Notes: a model not told the origin generated them from the sequence alone. A DNA stretch of 64,000 nucleotides from Vicinamibacterales bacterium (GCA_035699745.1 DASSPH010000097.1:1-64000); one strand, 5' to 3'; positions 32,907 through 42,332 are shown, counted from the first letter of the stretch. Translations and numbers: made by a program.

Positions 32907-34624
32907 AATCGATCTTCTGGGACCATCTCCCCTGTGACGACGAGGCCGCGCGGCAGCTGGGCGCGGCCCTGAACCTGCACCCCACCGTCGCCCGCCTGCT
33001 GTGCCTGCGCGGACTCCGCGATCCGGAGGCCGCGGCACGTTTCCTCAGTCCGTCCATGGATCACCTCCACGACCCGTTCCGCCTCGCAGGCATGCGCCAG
33101 GCCGTCGAGCGGCTGGAGCGGGCGATCGCCAACCAGGAGCGGATCGCGATTCATGGCGACTACGACGTCGACGGCATCACCTCCACCGTCATCCTGCGGC
33201 GCGCGCTGGAGATGCTCGGCGCCGAGGTCGTGCATTTCATTCCGGAGCGCCTGCGCGACGGGTACGGACTGCAGCCGGCGGCGATCGAGCGGCTCCATGC
33301 GGAAGGCGTCCACCTCATCGTCTCGGTGGACTGCGGCATTCGCGCCACCGAAGCCACCATCCGCGCCCGCGATCTCGGCGTCGATCTGATCATCACCGAC
33401 CACCACGAGCCCGAAGGCACGCTGCCGCCGGCGCTGGCGGTGATCAATCCGAAGCGGCAGGACTGCTCGTACCCCGACAAGAATCTCGCGGGCGTCGGCG
33501 TGGCGCTGAAAGTCGTCCAGGCCCTCTGCACTCGCGCCGGGAAGGAGAAGTGGCTGCCCGCGTTCGTCAAGATCGCGGCGATCGGCACGCTCGCCGACGT
33601 GGTTCCGCTGGTCGGCGAGAACCGGGTGATTGCCAAGCTCGGACTCCAGTCGCTGAGCCGCGGCCGGCACACGGTCGGTCTGCGCGCGCTCCTCGAGGCG
33701 TCCGGGCTCACCGGCAAGACCATCGACAGCTATCAGGTCGGGTTCATCCTGGCGCCGCGCGTCAACGCCGCGGGCCGGATGAGCACCCCCGACATCGCCA
33801 CCCGTCTGCTGCTCGCCACCGACGAGGGCTCGTTGGAGGAGGCGCGGGCGCTGGCGCAGCAGCTCAACGAGGAAAACCTGAAGCGTCAGACCGAGGAAGC
33901 GGATCTGATCGCGCAGGCGAAGAAGGCGATCGAAACCGACCCGGCGATCGGCGCGCACAACGTGCTCGTCGTCGGCGGCGACGGCTGGCACCGCGGCGTC
34001 ATCGGCATCGTCGCGTCCAAACTCGTCGACGCGTTCTGCAAGCCGGCGATCGTGCTGTCCGTCGACGGCGGGATCGCGCACGGCTCGTGCCGCAGCATCC
34101 CGGCGTTCGACATGCTCGGTGCGCTCGAGCGCTGCGGCGAATTCTTCCTCCGCTACGGCGGCCATCGACAGGCCGCGGGTCTGACGATGGACGCGGCGAA
34201 CATTCCGGCGTTCCGCGCGCGGATCAACGCCCACGCCGACGACGTGCTCGAGCCCGACCATCTGCGTCCGCGGCTGCGCATCGACGGCGCGCTGAACCTG
34301 AAGCACATCACGCCCGAACTCGTCGAAGGTCTCACTGCGATGGCGCCGTTCGGGCTCGCCAACCCGCGCCCCGTCTTCCATGCCATGCCGGTCGAGATCG
34401 TCGACGGTCCCCGGCCGATCAAGGACCGGCACCTCAAGATGACGTTCCGCCAGGACGGCCGCAGCTTCCGCGCCATCGCCTGGCGCGCCGCCGAGCGCGC
34501 CGCCTTCCTCACCGAGAACCGGGCCGGCGTCAATCTCGCCTTTTCACTCGAGCAGAACGAGTTCCAGGGCGAGACATACCTGGAGCTCACCGTCGCCGAC
34601 TTCAAGAGCCTCAGCGACCTATAA
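32903..34624 (+). CDS. recJ: single-stranded-DNA exonuclease RecJ
   Basis: 573 residues of the DHH/DHHA1 phosphoesterase family. Motif I is HGDYDVDG, with SVDCGI, the metal-binding ITDHHEPEG (DHH), and GVGVALKV following; the DHHA1 part includes the glycine/arginine RVNAAGRMS and GGHRQAAGLT. RecJ degrades single strands 5' to 3' in recombination and mismatch repair. It overlaps accA by ATGA and is the last gene before an octamer array. Confidence 0.95.
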   Translation: MKSIFWDHLPCDDEAARQLGAALNLHPTVARLLCLRGLRDPEAAARFLSPSMDHLHDPFRLAGMRQAVERLERAIANQERIAIHGDYDVDGITSTVILRRALEMLGAEVVHFIPERLRDGYGLQPAAIERLHAEGVHLIVSVDCGIRATEATIRARDLGVDLIITDHHEPEGTLPPALAVINPKRQDCSYPDKNLAGVGVALKVVQALCTRAGKEKWLPAFVKIAAIGTLADVVPLVGENRVIAKLGLQSLSRGRHTVGLRALLEASGLTGKTIDSYQVGFILAPRVNAAGRMSTPDIATRLLLATDEGSLEEARALAQQLNEENLKRQTEEADLIAQAKKAIETDPAIGAHNVLVVGGDGWHRGVIGIVASKLVDAFCKPAIVLSVDGGIAHGSCRSIPAFDMLGALERCGEFFLRYGGHRQAAGLTMDAANIPAFRARINAHADDVLEPDHLRPRLRIDGALNLKHITPELVEGLTAMAPFGLANPRPVFHAMPVEIVDGPRPIKDRHLKMTFRQDGRSFRAIAWRAAERAAFLTENRAGVNLAFSLEQNEFQGETYLELTVADFKSLSDL

Positions 34625-34630
34625 TTGATT

Positions 34631-34704
34631 TGGAAATCTGGAAATTTGGAAATTTGGAAATCTGGATCTTAGATTCCCACATTTCCACATTTCCACATTT
34701 CCAG
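34631..34704. repeat. octamer array with inverted arms (TGGAAATY / ATTTCCAC)
   Basis: Left arm: four octamers TGGAAATC or TGGAAATT (34631-34662). Right arm: octamers ATTTCCAC (34681-34704). The arms are complementary across a short centre. The array is AT-rich, unlike its surroundings, and ends 17 bp before the lptC-like start. Confidence 0.85.
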
Positions 34705-34720
34705 ATTGCCCGGATCTCCC

Positions 34721-36886
34721 ATGTGGCAGAAGCGCCTGCGCTTTGCGATAGCCCTGTTCGTGGCGATCTTTGCCATCGCCGTCGTGGTGTCGCTGCGGAA
34801 GGGACGCGAGGCGGGGCGGCGGGCGGCGGTTCCGGCGCCGCAGCTCGAAAAGGACGCGATCAGCAAGGGAGGCGCGGGGCACGTCGATACCCGCGACAGG
34901 GGGAAGGGCGGCATCTCGCTGAAGTTCGGCAGCCAGATCACCTATGCCGACAACCGGTCCAGGTTGTCCGACGGCGTCACCCTGATCATTCCCGACAAGA
35001 ACGGGCGGTCGATCACCATCGAATCGAAAGAGGCGGAGATCACGCGGCCCGAGGGCAGGCAGATCGGCAACTCCAGCTTCACCGGCGGAGTCAAACTCAC
35101 CACCAGCGACGGCATCGTCGTCACCTCGCCCACCGCGACCTACAGCGACCAGGACCAGACGGCACGCATACCCGGCGCGGTCGCGTTTTCGAAGGGGCGC
35201 ATGACCGGCTCGGCGGTCGGCGCGACGTTCGATCAGACGCGCAACGTGCTGTGGCTGCTCGACCAGGCGAAGGTCGACGTGGCGCCCGACAAGACCGGCG
35301 GCGGCGAGATTCACATCACCGCGAAGACGGCCGGCATGGCGCGCAACGAGCATTACATGAAGTTCCAGGGGAACGCGCGCCTCGAGGGGCAGCACCACAC
35401 CCTCACCGGCGACGACGTCACGGCGTTCCTGACCGAGGATGACGAACGGATGACGCGGATGGAGCTGCGCGGCAGCGCCGCGATCGTCGGCAAGCCGGGC
35501 GCGAGCGGACCGGAGGACATGCGTGCCAGGGACATCGACCTCGCCTACGCCGAGGACGGGCGCACCCTGCGGTCGGCGAAGATGATCGAGAACGCGTCCA
35601 TGCAGCTGCCCGGCGAGAAGGGGCGCGCCGGGCGCCGGATCGCCGGACGGACGATCGACGTCGCGATGGCGCCCGACGGATCGACGGTCACGAACCTCGC
35701 CGCGAACGAGAGCGTCCAGGTCGACCTGCCGGCCGAAGGGGAGACCCCGGCGCGACGCATTCGCGCCGCGTCGCTGCTCGCGACCGGGCAGTCGGCCGCC
35801 GGCATCGACGCCGCGACGTTCTCCGGAAACGTCGAGTATCGTGAGTCGCGCGCCGCACGCGGCAAGACCCCCGCCGTCGAGCGCACCGCGCGATCCGCGC
35901 GCATGGACCTGAAAACCCGGCCGGGCTTCGGAGACATCGAGCAGGCGAACTTCCACACCAACGTGCACTTCACCGATGGCGCCAAGACGTCCGCGGACGC
36001 CCCGACCGCGGTGTACGTCATCGGCCAGGATCGGCTCGACCTGGGCGCCGATCAGGGAGACACCGGACCCGGGCCGCACGTCTCGGACGGCCGCATCAGC
36101 GTCGAGGCGCGGACGATTTCGATGGTGCTCGGCACGCAGATCATGAAGGCGGACACGAACGTGCGCAGCGTGATGATCGGATCGAAGCCGGGCGCCAAGG
36201 CGGAGGGGGGCGTCCGCATGCCTTCGATGCTGAAGCAGGAACAGCCGGTCAACGTCAAATCGAACCGGCTGGACTACGATGGCGCCAACTCGATGGCCAC
36301 CTACGACGGCAACGCCCGCCTCTGGCAGGAGGATACGACCATCCGCGCCGACCGGATCAGGCTCGAGGACAAGACCGGCAACCTGCGCGCGACCGGCAGC
36401 GTCGTGACCTCGATGGTGCTGACGGAGGCGAACGATTCCGCCGCCAAGCCGGGCGCAGCGCCGCAGGCGACCAACACGACCGCCGAAGAGCTCCTGTACG
36501 AGGATCAGCGTCATCGGGCCACTTACACCGGCAAGGCGCACATGAGCGGACCCAACGGCGACATCACGGCGGCAAAGATCGAGCTCTTCCTGGCGGAGCA
36601 GGGGGGGCAGCTCGAGCGCGCCGAAGCCGACGGCAATGTCGTCTCCCGCCAGGAGCTGCGCCGCGCTTACGGCCAGCACCTCACCTACAACACGAAGGAC
36701 GGCACGTACACGATGACCGGCAGTCCGGTGAAGGTCTACGACGACACCCCGGGCGACTGCCGGGTCACGGAAGGGGCGATCGCGACCTTTCAACGGGTCG
36801 CCGGCGCCTCGTCCGTGCAGGGCAGCGACGCATTTCCCCACAAGAGCGGCCCAGCGGTCTGCGGTTCCGGCCCCGGGACCTACTGA
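34721..36886 (+). CDS. LptC/LptA-like composite LPS-transport protein
   Basis: 721 residues. The N-terminus (MWQKRLRFAIALFVAIFAIA) is one inner-membrane helix as in LptC, followed by OstA/LptA-type beta-strand repeats throughout. The segment near residues 500-560 (VKSNRLDYDGANSMATYDGN) is LptA-like. LptC and LptA form the periplasmic bridge that carries LPS from the LptB2FG pump. Length is far above LptC (about 190) or LptA (about 185), so several jelly-roll units are fused. lptB follows with no gap. The ATG at 34721 is preferred over an in-frame TTG at 34706. Confidence 0.8.
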   Translation: MWQKRLRFAIALFVAIFAIAVVVSLRKGREAGRRAAVPAPQLEKDAISKGGAGHVDTRDRGKGGISLKFGSQITYADNRSRLSDGVTLIIPDKNGRSITIESKEAEITRPEGRQIGNSSFTGGVKLTTSDGIVVTSPTATYSDQDQTARIPGAVAFSKGRMTGSAVGATFDQTRNVLWLLDQAKVDVAPDKTGGGEIHITAKTAGMARNEHYMKFQGNARLEGQHHTLTGDDVTAFLTEDDERMTRMELRGSAAIVGKPGASGPEDMRARDIDLAYAEDGRTLRSAKMIENASMQLPGEKGRAGRRIAGRTIDVAMAPDGSTVTNLAANESVQVDLPAEGETPARRIRAASLLATGQSAAGIDAATFSGNVEYRESRAARGKTPAVERTARSARMDLKTRPGFGDIEQANFHTNVHFTDGAKTSADAPTAVYVIGQDRLDLGADQGDTGPGPHVSDGRISVEARTISMVLGTQIMKADTNVRSVMIGSKPGAKAEGGVRMPSMLKQEQPVNVKSNRLDYDGANSMATYDGNARLWQEDTTIRADRIRLEDKTGNLRATGSVVTSMVLTEANDSAAKPGAAPQATNTTAEELLYEDQRHRATYTGKAHMSGPNGDITAAKIELFLAEQGGQLERAEADGNVVSRQELRRAYGQHLTYNTKDGTYTMTGSPVKVYDDTPGDCRVTEGAIATFQRVAGASSVQGSDAFPHKSGPAVCGSGPGTY

Positions 36887-37612
36887 ATGGCGACGCTGCG
36901 CACACGCGATCTCACCAAGTCGTACAGCGGACGGACGGTAGTCAGAGGCGTCAACGTCGAGATCGCCTCCGGCGAGGTGATCGGGCTGCTCGGCGCCAAC
37001 GGCGCGGGGAAGACCACGACGTTCTCGATGGTGGTCGGCCTGACGGCCCCCGACTCGGGCCGGGTGCTGCTCGACGGCATCGACGTCACGGATGACCCGA
37101 TGTACATCCGCGCGCGGAAAGGGATCGGTTATCTGCCCCAGGAGGCGTCCATCTTCCGCGGGCTGACGGTCGAGCAGAACATCATGGCGATCCTCGAGAC
37201 GCTCGACCTCGACGGCTCGGGCCGGCGGACCCGCCTGCGCGAACTGCTCGCCGAGCTGGACCTCACCCGGCTCGCGAAGTCTCCGGCCTACACGCTGTCG
37301 GGCGGCGAGCGGCGCCGCGTCGAAATCACCCGCGCGCTCGTGATCTCCCCCAAGTTCATGCTCCTGGACGAGCCGTTCGCCGGCATCGACCCCATCGCCG
37401 TGACCGACATCCAGAAGATCATCTTCCACCTCAAGTCGCGCGGCATCGGGGTGCTGATCACCGACCACAACGTTCGGGAAACACTGCGGATCACCGACCG
37501 CGCCTACATCGTCCACGACGGCGTGATCTTCAAGAGCGGCACGCCCCGCAGCCTGGCCGACGACGAGGAGGTGAAGCGCATTTACCTCGGTGCGGACTTC
37601 CGGTTGGACTAG
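36887..37612 (+). CDS. lptB: LPS export ABC transporter ATP-binding protein LptB
   Basis: 241 residues. Walker A is GANGAGKTT, the signature LSGGERRR, Walker [13 protein letters not shown] and the switch [14 protein letters not shown]-type spacing and the C-terminal extension ending FRLD match LptB. It powers LPS extraction together with LptF and LptG, whose fused gene lies about 19 kb away. It begins immediately after the stop of the LptC/A-like gene and is followed 30 bp later by rpoN, the classic lptB-rpoN order. Confidence 0.94.
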   Translation: MATLRTRDLTKSYSGRTVVRGVNVEIASGEVIGLLGANGAGKTTTFSMVVGLTAPDSGRVLLDGIDVTDDPMYIRARKGIGYLPQEASIFRGLTVEQNIMAILETLDLDGSGRRTRLRELLAELDLTRLAKSPAYTLSGGERRRVEITRALVISPKFMLLDEPFAGIDPIAVTDIQKIIFHLKSRGIGVLITDHNVRETLRITDRAYIVHDGVIFKSGTPRSLADDEEVKRIYLGADFRLD

Positions 37613-37642
37613 AATCGAAGGGTAGGCCCGTTTACAGACCAC

Positions 37643-39103
37643 ATGGCGATTTCGCAGAAGCTCCATACCAAGCTCGTTCAGAAGCTCATCCTGACGCCGT
37701 CGCTGCAGCAGGCCATCAAACTGCTGCCGATGTCGACCCTCGAGCTGGCGGATCTCCTGAACCAGGAGATGGTCGAAAACCCCCTGCTCGAGGAGGTGCC
37801 GACCGAGGAACTGCAGCCCGCGGAACAGCAGGCGCAGAACGAGAAGGCCGACGCCGAGAAGACCGGCGCGGAGAAGAGCGACCAGTGGGACGACGCGGAC
37901 TACGAGTACTTCTTCGGCGACTACCTGGACGACGGCTACAAGTCGCGCGCGCCGTCAGAGGTCAAGGAGCTGCCGCCGATCGAGAACACGCTCTCCTCGG
38001 CCTCGTCGCTGTCGGACCACCTGATGTGGCAGTTGTCGCTGCAGACCGAGAACGAGCAGCTGCGCGATCTCGGCGAGAAGGTGCGGGAGATCGGCCAGGC
38101 CATCATCGGCAACCTGGACGACGACGGCTATCTGGTCGCGTCGGTCGAGGAGATCGCGGCGATGGGCGACTGGCCGGTGTCGGACGTCGAGCGCGTCCTG
38201 CAGCACGTCCAGACGTTCGATCCGATCGGCGTCTGCGCCCGTGACCTGCAGGAATGCCTGTGGCTGCAGATCAAGCAGCTGGGGCTGGAGGGAACGCCGA
38301 CCGAGAAGATCGTGACCGAGCACCTGCGCCTGCTGCAGAACCACCAGGTGCCGGAGATCGCCCGCCGCATGGGAATGCCGATCGAGGATCTGAAGGAGCA
38401 CATCGAGATCATCCGCAACCTCGATCCGAAGCCGGGCAGCCGCTACAACCCGCAGCAGTCGCAGTACGTCATCCCCGACGTCTACGTCGTGAAGGTCGAG
38501 GATCAGTACGTGGCGATGCTCAACGAGGAAGGGCTCCCGCAGCTGCGCATCAGCCCGACCTACCGGCGCCTGCTCGACAAGAACGTCGGCGGCACGCCCG
38601 AGAACAACGAGACCCGGGCCTACGTGAAAGACAAGTTCCGTTCGGCGCTCTGGCTGATCAAGTCGGTGGATCAGCGGCAGAAGACGATCCAGAAGGTCGC
38701 CAACAGCATCATCAACTTCCAGCGCGAGTTCCTCGATCACGGCATCGAGTACCTCCGGCCGCTGGTGCTGCGCGACGTCGCCAACGACATCGGCATGCAC
38801 GAGTCCACCGTCAGCCGCGTCGTCAACAACAAGTACATGCACACGCCGCAGGGCGTGTTCGAGCTGAAGTACTTTTTCCACAGCGGCATCAGCAGCTCCT
38901 ACGGCGACAGCGTCTCGTCGGTGACCATCAAGCAGCGGATCCGCAAGATCATCGAGAACGAGGATCCGCGCAAGCCGCTCAGCGACTCGAAGATCGTCAG
39001 CATCCTGCAGAAGGAAGGGCTCATGCTGGCGCGGCGCACCATTGCCAAGTACCGCGAGGAACTGAAGATCCCGACCTCGAACCAGCGAAAGGTTCTCTAT
39101 TAG
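37643..39103 (+). CDS. rpoN: RNA polymerase sigma-54 factor
   Basis: 486 residues. Region I at the N-terminus (QKLHTKLVQKLILTPSLQQA) binds activators and core polymerase, an acidic linker follows, and the DNA-binding end has the RpoN box ARRTIAKYREELKIP. Sigma-54 recognises -24/-12 promoters and needs AAA+ activators such as the one at 3.9-6.8 kb. The hpf gene follows at 9 bp, the usual arrangement. Confidence 0.97.
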   Translation: MAISQKLHTKLVQKLILTPSLQQAIKLLPMSTLELADLLNQEMVENPLLEEVPTEELQPAEQQAQNEKADAEKTGAEKSDQWDDADYEYFFGDYLDDGYKSRAPSEVKELPPIENTLSSASSLSDHLMWQLSLQTENEQLRDLGEKVREIGQAIIGNLDDDGYLVASVEEIAAMGDWPVSDVERVLQHVQTFDPIGVCARDLQECLWLQIKQLGLEGTPTEKIVTEHLRLLQNHQVPEIARRMGMPIEDLKEHIEIIRNLDPKPGSRYNPQQSQYVIPDVYVVKVEDQYVAMLNEEGLPQLRISPTYRRLLDKNVGGTPENNETRAYVKDKFRSALWLIKSVDQRQKTIQKVANSIINFQREFLDHGIEYLRPLVLRDVANDIGMHESTVSRVVNNKYMHTPQGVFELKYFFHSGISSSYGDSVSSVTIKQRIRKIIENEDPRKPLSDSKIVSILQKEGLMLARRTIAKYREELKIPTSNQRKVLY

Positions 39104-39112
39104 ATCGCCCTC

Positions 39113-39652
39113 ATGCGCGTAGACATCACCGGCCGCCACATCGACATCACCCCGGGCCTGCGGCAGCTGATCGGCCGCCGGCTGGACAAGCTCGAACGCC
39201 TGCTCAACGATCGCGCCCTCTCCGCCACCGTCATCCTCACCAAGGAAAAGTACCGCTGCCGCACCGAGCTGGTCGTCCACGCCAAAGGGGACAACATGCT
39301 CAGCGGCAACGGCGAAGGCAATGGCTGGCCGCTCTCGGTCCGCCAGGCGGTGGAGAAGGTCGAGCACCAGGCAGGCAAGTTGAAGTCGCGCTGGACGGAG
39401 AGCAAGCGGCAGCGGGGAGGGGTGCGCGGCGCCAACGCCGCCAGCACCGCCGAGCCGCGGCGCCGCCCGGCCCGGCCGGCGCCCGTCCGCGCGACCCGCT
39501 ATGCCGTCAAGCCGATGTCGGTCGAAGACGCGGCGCTGCGCCTGGAGAGCGGCGGCGAGAGCTTCGTCGTCTTCCGCAACGCCGACACCGACGCGGTCAG
39601 CATCGTCCACCGGCGGAAGGACGGGTCACTGGGCCTCATCGAGCCCCAGTGA
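39113..39652 (+). CDS. hpf: ribosome hibernation-promoting factor, long form
   Basis: 179 residues. The N-terminal half (MRVDITGRHIDITPGLRQLI) is the HPF/RaiA domain that sits in the decoding region of idle ribosomes. The C-terminal domain (KPMSVEDAALRLESGG...VSIVHRRKDG) makes 100S dimers in long-form HPFs. A basic linker joins the two. It sits 9 bp after rpoN and before the hprK leader, as in many bacteria. Confidence 0.93.
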   Translation: MRVDITGRHIDITPGLRQLIGRRLDKLERLLNDRALSATVILTKEKYRCRTELVVHAKGDNMLSGNGEGNGWPLSVRQAVEKVEHQAGKLKSRWTESKRQRGGVRGANAASTAEPRRRPARPAPVRATRYAVKPMSVEDAALRLESGGESFVVFRNADTDAVSIVHRRKDGSLGLIEPQ

Positions 39653-39654
39653 CC

Positions 39655-39827
39655 ATTGGCGAGTGGCGATTGGCGAGCGCCGATCGACGCATGATGAGTG
39701 AAGATTGGCGATCGACGGATTGGCGAATGGCGATTGCCATGCCCCTACAATCGACAATCATCAACCCGTCGATCGACACTCCCCAATCGACACTCGTCGA
39801 TCGCCAATCGCCACTCGCCACTCGGCA
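39655..39827. repeat. heptamer array with inverted arms before hprK
   Basis: The left part repeats ATTGGCG, AGTGGCG and ATCGACG in 7-nt steps; the right part carries the complements (CGCCAAT, GTCGATC-type). It fills the hpf-hprK gap. Word family and orientation match the dnaE leader, and both arrays end in the same 14-nt string, CACTCGGCAATGAC, whose ATG is the start codon. Confidence 0.85.
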
Positions 39828-40808
39828 ATGACCATGCCTGGCGTGCCGGTCGCAACGCTGCTGAAGGACCTGGCCGAGTACCGGGGCATCGACCTCGAGC
39901 TGGTCGCCGGCGCGGCCGGCCTCGACCGCCGCATCTCGAACCCCCATCCGCAGAAGACCGGCCTCGCCCTGTCGGGGTTCGACAAGTACCTGCGCGAGGG
40001 GCGCGTGCTGGTGCTCGGCGAGAGCGAGGTCCGCTTTCTCGAGTCGCTGGACTCGTCCGAGCGCACCGAGGTCGTCCGCCGGGTGCTGTCGCACGCGCTG
40101 CCGTGCCTGGTGGTGACGGCCGGGTTCAGTCCGCCGCCGGAGCTCAGCGCGGAGGCGGACCGGGTCGGCCTGCCGCTGCTGCGCACCCGGGCGGCGACGC
40201 CGCTGGTGATGGCGCGGCTGTCCGCCGCGCTCGACACCCACCTCGCGCCGCGGACGGTGATTCACGGCGTGCTGATGGACATTCTCGGCCTCGGCGTGCT
40301 GATCATCGGCGAGAGCGGCATCGGCAAGAGCGAGTGCGCGCTGGACCTGGTCGTCCGCGGGCACCGGCTGGTGGCCGACGATACCGTCGAACTGCGCGTC
40401 CGCGCCGATTCCTACCTGCTCGGCAACTGTCCCGAGCTGACCCGCCACCACATGGAGATCCGGGGGCTCGGGCTGATCAACGTGCAGGACCTGTTCGGGG
40501 TCGCCTCGACGCGCCGGTCGAAGCGCGTCGAGCTGGTCGTGCAGCTCGAGCGGTGGGATCCGACCCGCGAGTACGACCGGCTCGGCATCGAGGAGGCCCA
40601 CCACGAGTCGCTCGGCGTGCGGGTGCCGATGATCCGGATGCCGGTCGCACCCGGCCGCAACCTCGCCATTCTGGTGGAAGTGGCGGCGCGCAACCAGCTG
40701 CTCCGCGCCGGGGGCCTGAACTCGGCGCGGCGGCTGGCCGAGCGGCTCGACGCGCGGCTGGCGAACGCGCACGAAGGCGCGGATCTCGAATTCGGCGATG
40801 ACCTGTAG
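39828..40808 (+). CDS. hprK: HPr kinase/phosphorylase
   Basis: 326 residues. The N-terminal DRTGG-like half precedes the kinase: His146 in VIHGVLMDI, Walker A GESGIGKS (161-168), and the family signature EIRGLGLINVQDLFG. The enzyme phosphorylates or dephosphorylates Ser46 of HPr, which is present and conserved in the HPr gene 1.5 kb downstream. The ATG is embedded in a heptamer array and has no Shine-Dalgarno site; a second ATG lies two codons on. Gene order places it in a regulatory phosphotransferase module. Confidence 0.94.
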   Translation: MTMPGVPVATLLKDLAEYRGIDLELVAGAAGLDRRISNPHPQKTGLALSGFDKYLREGRVLVLGESEVRFLESLDSSERTEVVRRVLSHALPCLVVTAGFSPPPELSAEADRVGLPLLRTRAATPLVMARLSAALDTHLAPRTVIHGVLMDILGLGVLIIGESGIGKSECALDLVVRGHRLVADDTVELRVRADSYLLGNCPELTRHHMEIRGLGLINVQDLFGVASTRRSKRVELVVQLERWDPTREYDRLGIEEAHHESLGVRVPMIRMPVAPGRNLAILVEVAARNQLLRAGGLNSARRLAERLDARLANAHEGADLEFGDDL

Positions 40809-40865
40809 AGCGGGAAGCAGAGAGCGGTGAGCGGCAGGCGGACGGCGGCAGGCGGAACGCGGCGG
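40809..40865. repeat. heptamer array (AGCGGNN) over the rapZ 5' end
   Basis: Eight consecutive 7-nt units such as AGCGGGA, AGCGGTG, AGCGGCA and GGCGGAC start one base after hprK. The GTG start proposed for rapZ lies inside one unit, so the first dozen residues of that frame (SGRRTAAGG...) are encoded by repeat sequence. Confidence 0.75.
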
Positions 40866-41792
40866 ACCGCGAAGGGCGTGCGGGAAAAGCGTCATGCGGC
40901 GCGGCGCGCGGCGCGGACTGCGGTCGCATCGAGGTTCGTCGTCCTCACCGGGCTGTCGGGCTCGGGGAAATCGCAGGCGATCCGCGCGCTCGAGGATCTC
41001 GGATACTTCTGCGTGGACAACCTGCCGGTGGCGCTGCTGCCGATGCTGGCCGAGCTGACGCTGCGCGCCGGCAACGAGATCTCGCGCGCCGCGGTGGTGG
41101 TCGACGTGCGCGAGGGGAAGATGCTCGACGAGCTGCCGCGCGTGCTCAAGCGGCTGCGCGCCATGCCGCGGCTGCACCCGGTGCTGATCTTCCTCGACGC
41201 GGCGGACGACGCGCTGGTGCGCCGCTTCAGCGAGACGCGGCGGCCGCACCCGCTGGCGCCGAACCGGTCGGCGATCGAGGGCATCCGCGAGGAGCGGGCG
41301 CTGATGCGGCCGCTCCGCGCGCTGGCCGATCACGTGGTCGACACCTCGGCGATGACCGTGCACGAGCTGCGGCACGCGTTCCGCAACGTCGAGAGCGGGC
41401 GCTCGCCCGGCTCCCAGCTGGTGGTGACGGTGCTGAGCTTCGGATTCAAGCACGGCATCCCGGTAGACTCGGACCTGCTGTTCGACGTGCGGTTCCTGCC
41501 CAATCCCCATTTCGTGCCGAAGCTCCGGCCGCACACCGGCCGCGATCGGGAAGTCCGCGCCTTCCTGGACAAGGCCGACGCGACGCACGAGTTCCTCGAG
41601 CACACCCTGAACCTGCTGCGGTTCCTGGTGCCGCAGTACGTCGCCGAGGGGAAGAGCTATCTCACCGTCGGCATCGGCTGCACCGGCGGCCGCCACCGAT
41701 CGGTCATGATCGCCGAAGCGATCAAGAAAGGGCTCGCGGGACTCAAGGGGGTCCAGGCGCGGGTGCGACATCGTGACATCGCGATTGACTGA
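40827..41792 (+). CDS. rapZ: RapZ (RNase adapter / nucleotide-binding) protein
   Basis: Up to 321 residues. The Walker A motif is GLSGSGKSQA (about residues 42-51), with DNLPVALLP after it, and the C-terminal domain ends with IGCTGGRHRSVMIAE. In E. coli RapZ delivers a small RNA to RNase E to control glucosamine synthesis; outside Enterobacteria its role is less clear but it usually sits with hprK and PTS genes. The true start is uncertain: the first 17 codons are repeat-derived, and a GTG at 40878 would give a shorter protein that still contains both domains. Confidence 0.9.
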   Translation: MSGRRTAAGGTRRTAKGVREKRHAARRAARTAVASRFVVLTGLSGSGKSQAIRALEDLGYFCVDNLPVALLPMLAELTLRAGNEISRAAVVVDVREGKMLDELPRVLKRLRAMPRLHPVLIFLDAADDALVRRFSETRRPHPLAPNRSAIEGIREERALMRPLRALADHVVDTSAMTVHELRHAFRNVESGRSPGSQLVVTVLSFGFKHGIPVDSDLLFDVRFLPNPHFVPKLRPHTGRDREVRAFLDKADATHEFLEHTLNLLRFLVPQYVAEGKSYLTVGIGCTGGRHRSVMIAEAIKKGLAGLKGVQARVRHRDIAID

Positions 41793-41820
41793 GATGATGC
41801 GCCCGCCTACGCTCGTCGAG

Positions 41821-41894
41821 CTCCGGCGGGGTCTCGCCGGAGCCTCGGCGAAGGCGGAAGCGTGCAGGGGGGTCCGGCGGGGCGAAGCCCCCGG
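41821..41894 (+). other. two hairpins in the rapZ-EIIA gap
   Basis: CTCCGGCG pairs perfectly with CGCCGGAG (41821-41842, loop 6 nt). A second hairpin near 41872-41894 pairs TCCGG plus GGGG with CCCC plus CCGGA around GAAG. The 108-bp gap holds nothing else. They could slow transcription or protect the mRNA before the EIIA gene. Confidence 0.5.
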
Positions 41895-41900
41895 AAATAG

Positions 41901-42332
41901 ATGAAGGTCGGAGTCGTCGTCGTGACGCATGGGCAACTCGCGACCGAGCTGCTGAACGCCGCCGAGATGATCGTCGGCGACCTGCCGCACTTCACGGCAG
42001 TGTCGATCGGCTGGCACGACGACGTGGACAACGCCCGCGAGGAGATCGGGCGGGCGATCGCGCGCGTGCGCGAGAAGGCGGGGACGGCCGACGCGCCCGC
42101 CGGGGTGCTGGTGCTGGCGGACATGTTCGGCGGCACGCCGGCGAACCTCGGCGTCACCTTCCTCGAGAAGGACAATGTGGAAGTGATCACCGGCCTGAAC
42201 CTGGCGATGCTGATGAAACTGGCGCGGCCGCTGAAGGACACCGACCTGCTGACGCTGGCGCGCGAGATTCGCGACCAGGGACGCAACGCCATCTGGGTGG
42301 CGTCCGATCTGCTGCGCGGGAATCAGCCATGA
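41901..42332 (+). CDS. PTS EIIA component, mannose/fructose type
   Basis: 143 residues of the EIIA-Man family. The phosphorylated His10 lies in VVVTHGQLA, and DMFGGTPAN is the family landmark. The protein takes phosphate from HPr. No EIIB, EIIC or EIID gene is present in the window, so it may act as a regulatory or signalling domain instead of sugar uptake. Its stop overlaps the HPr start (ATGA). Confidence 0.9.
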   Translation: MKVGVVVVTHGQLATELLNAAEMIVGDLPHFTAVSIGWHDDVDNAREEIGRAIARVREKAGTADAPAGVLVLADMFGGTPANLGVTFLEKDNVEVITGLNLAMLMKLARPLKDTDLLTLAREIRDQGRNAIWVASDLLRGNQP

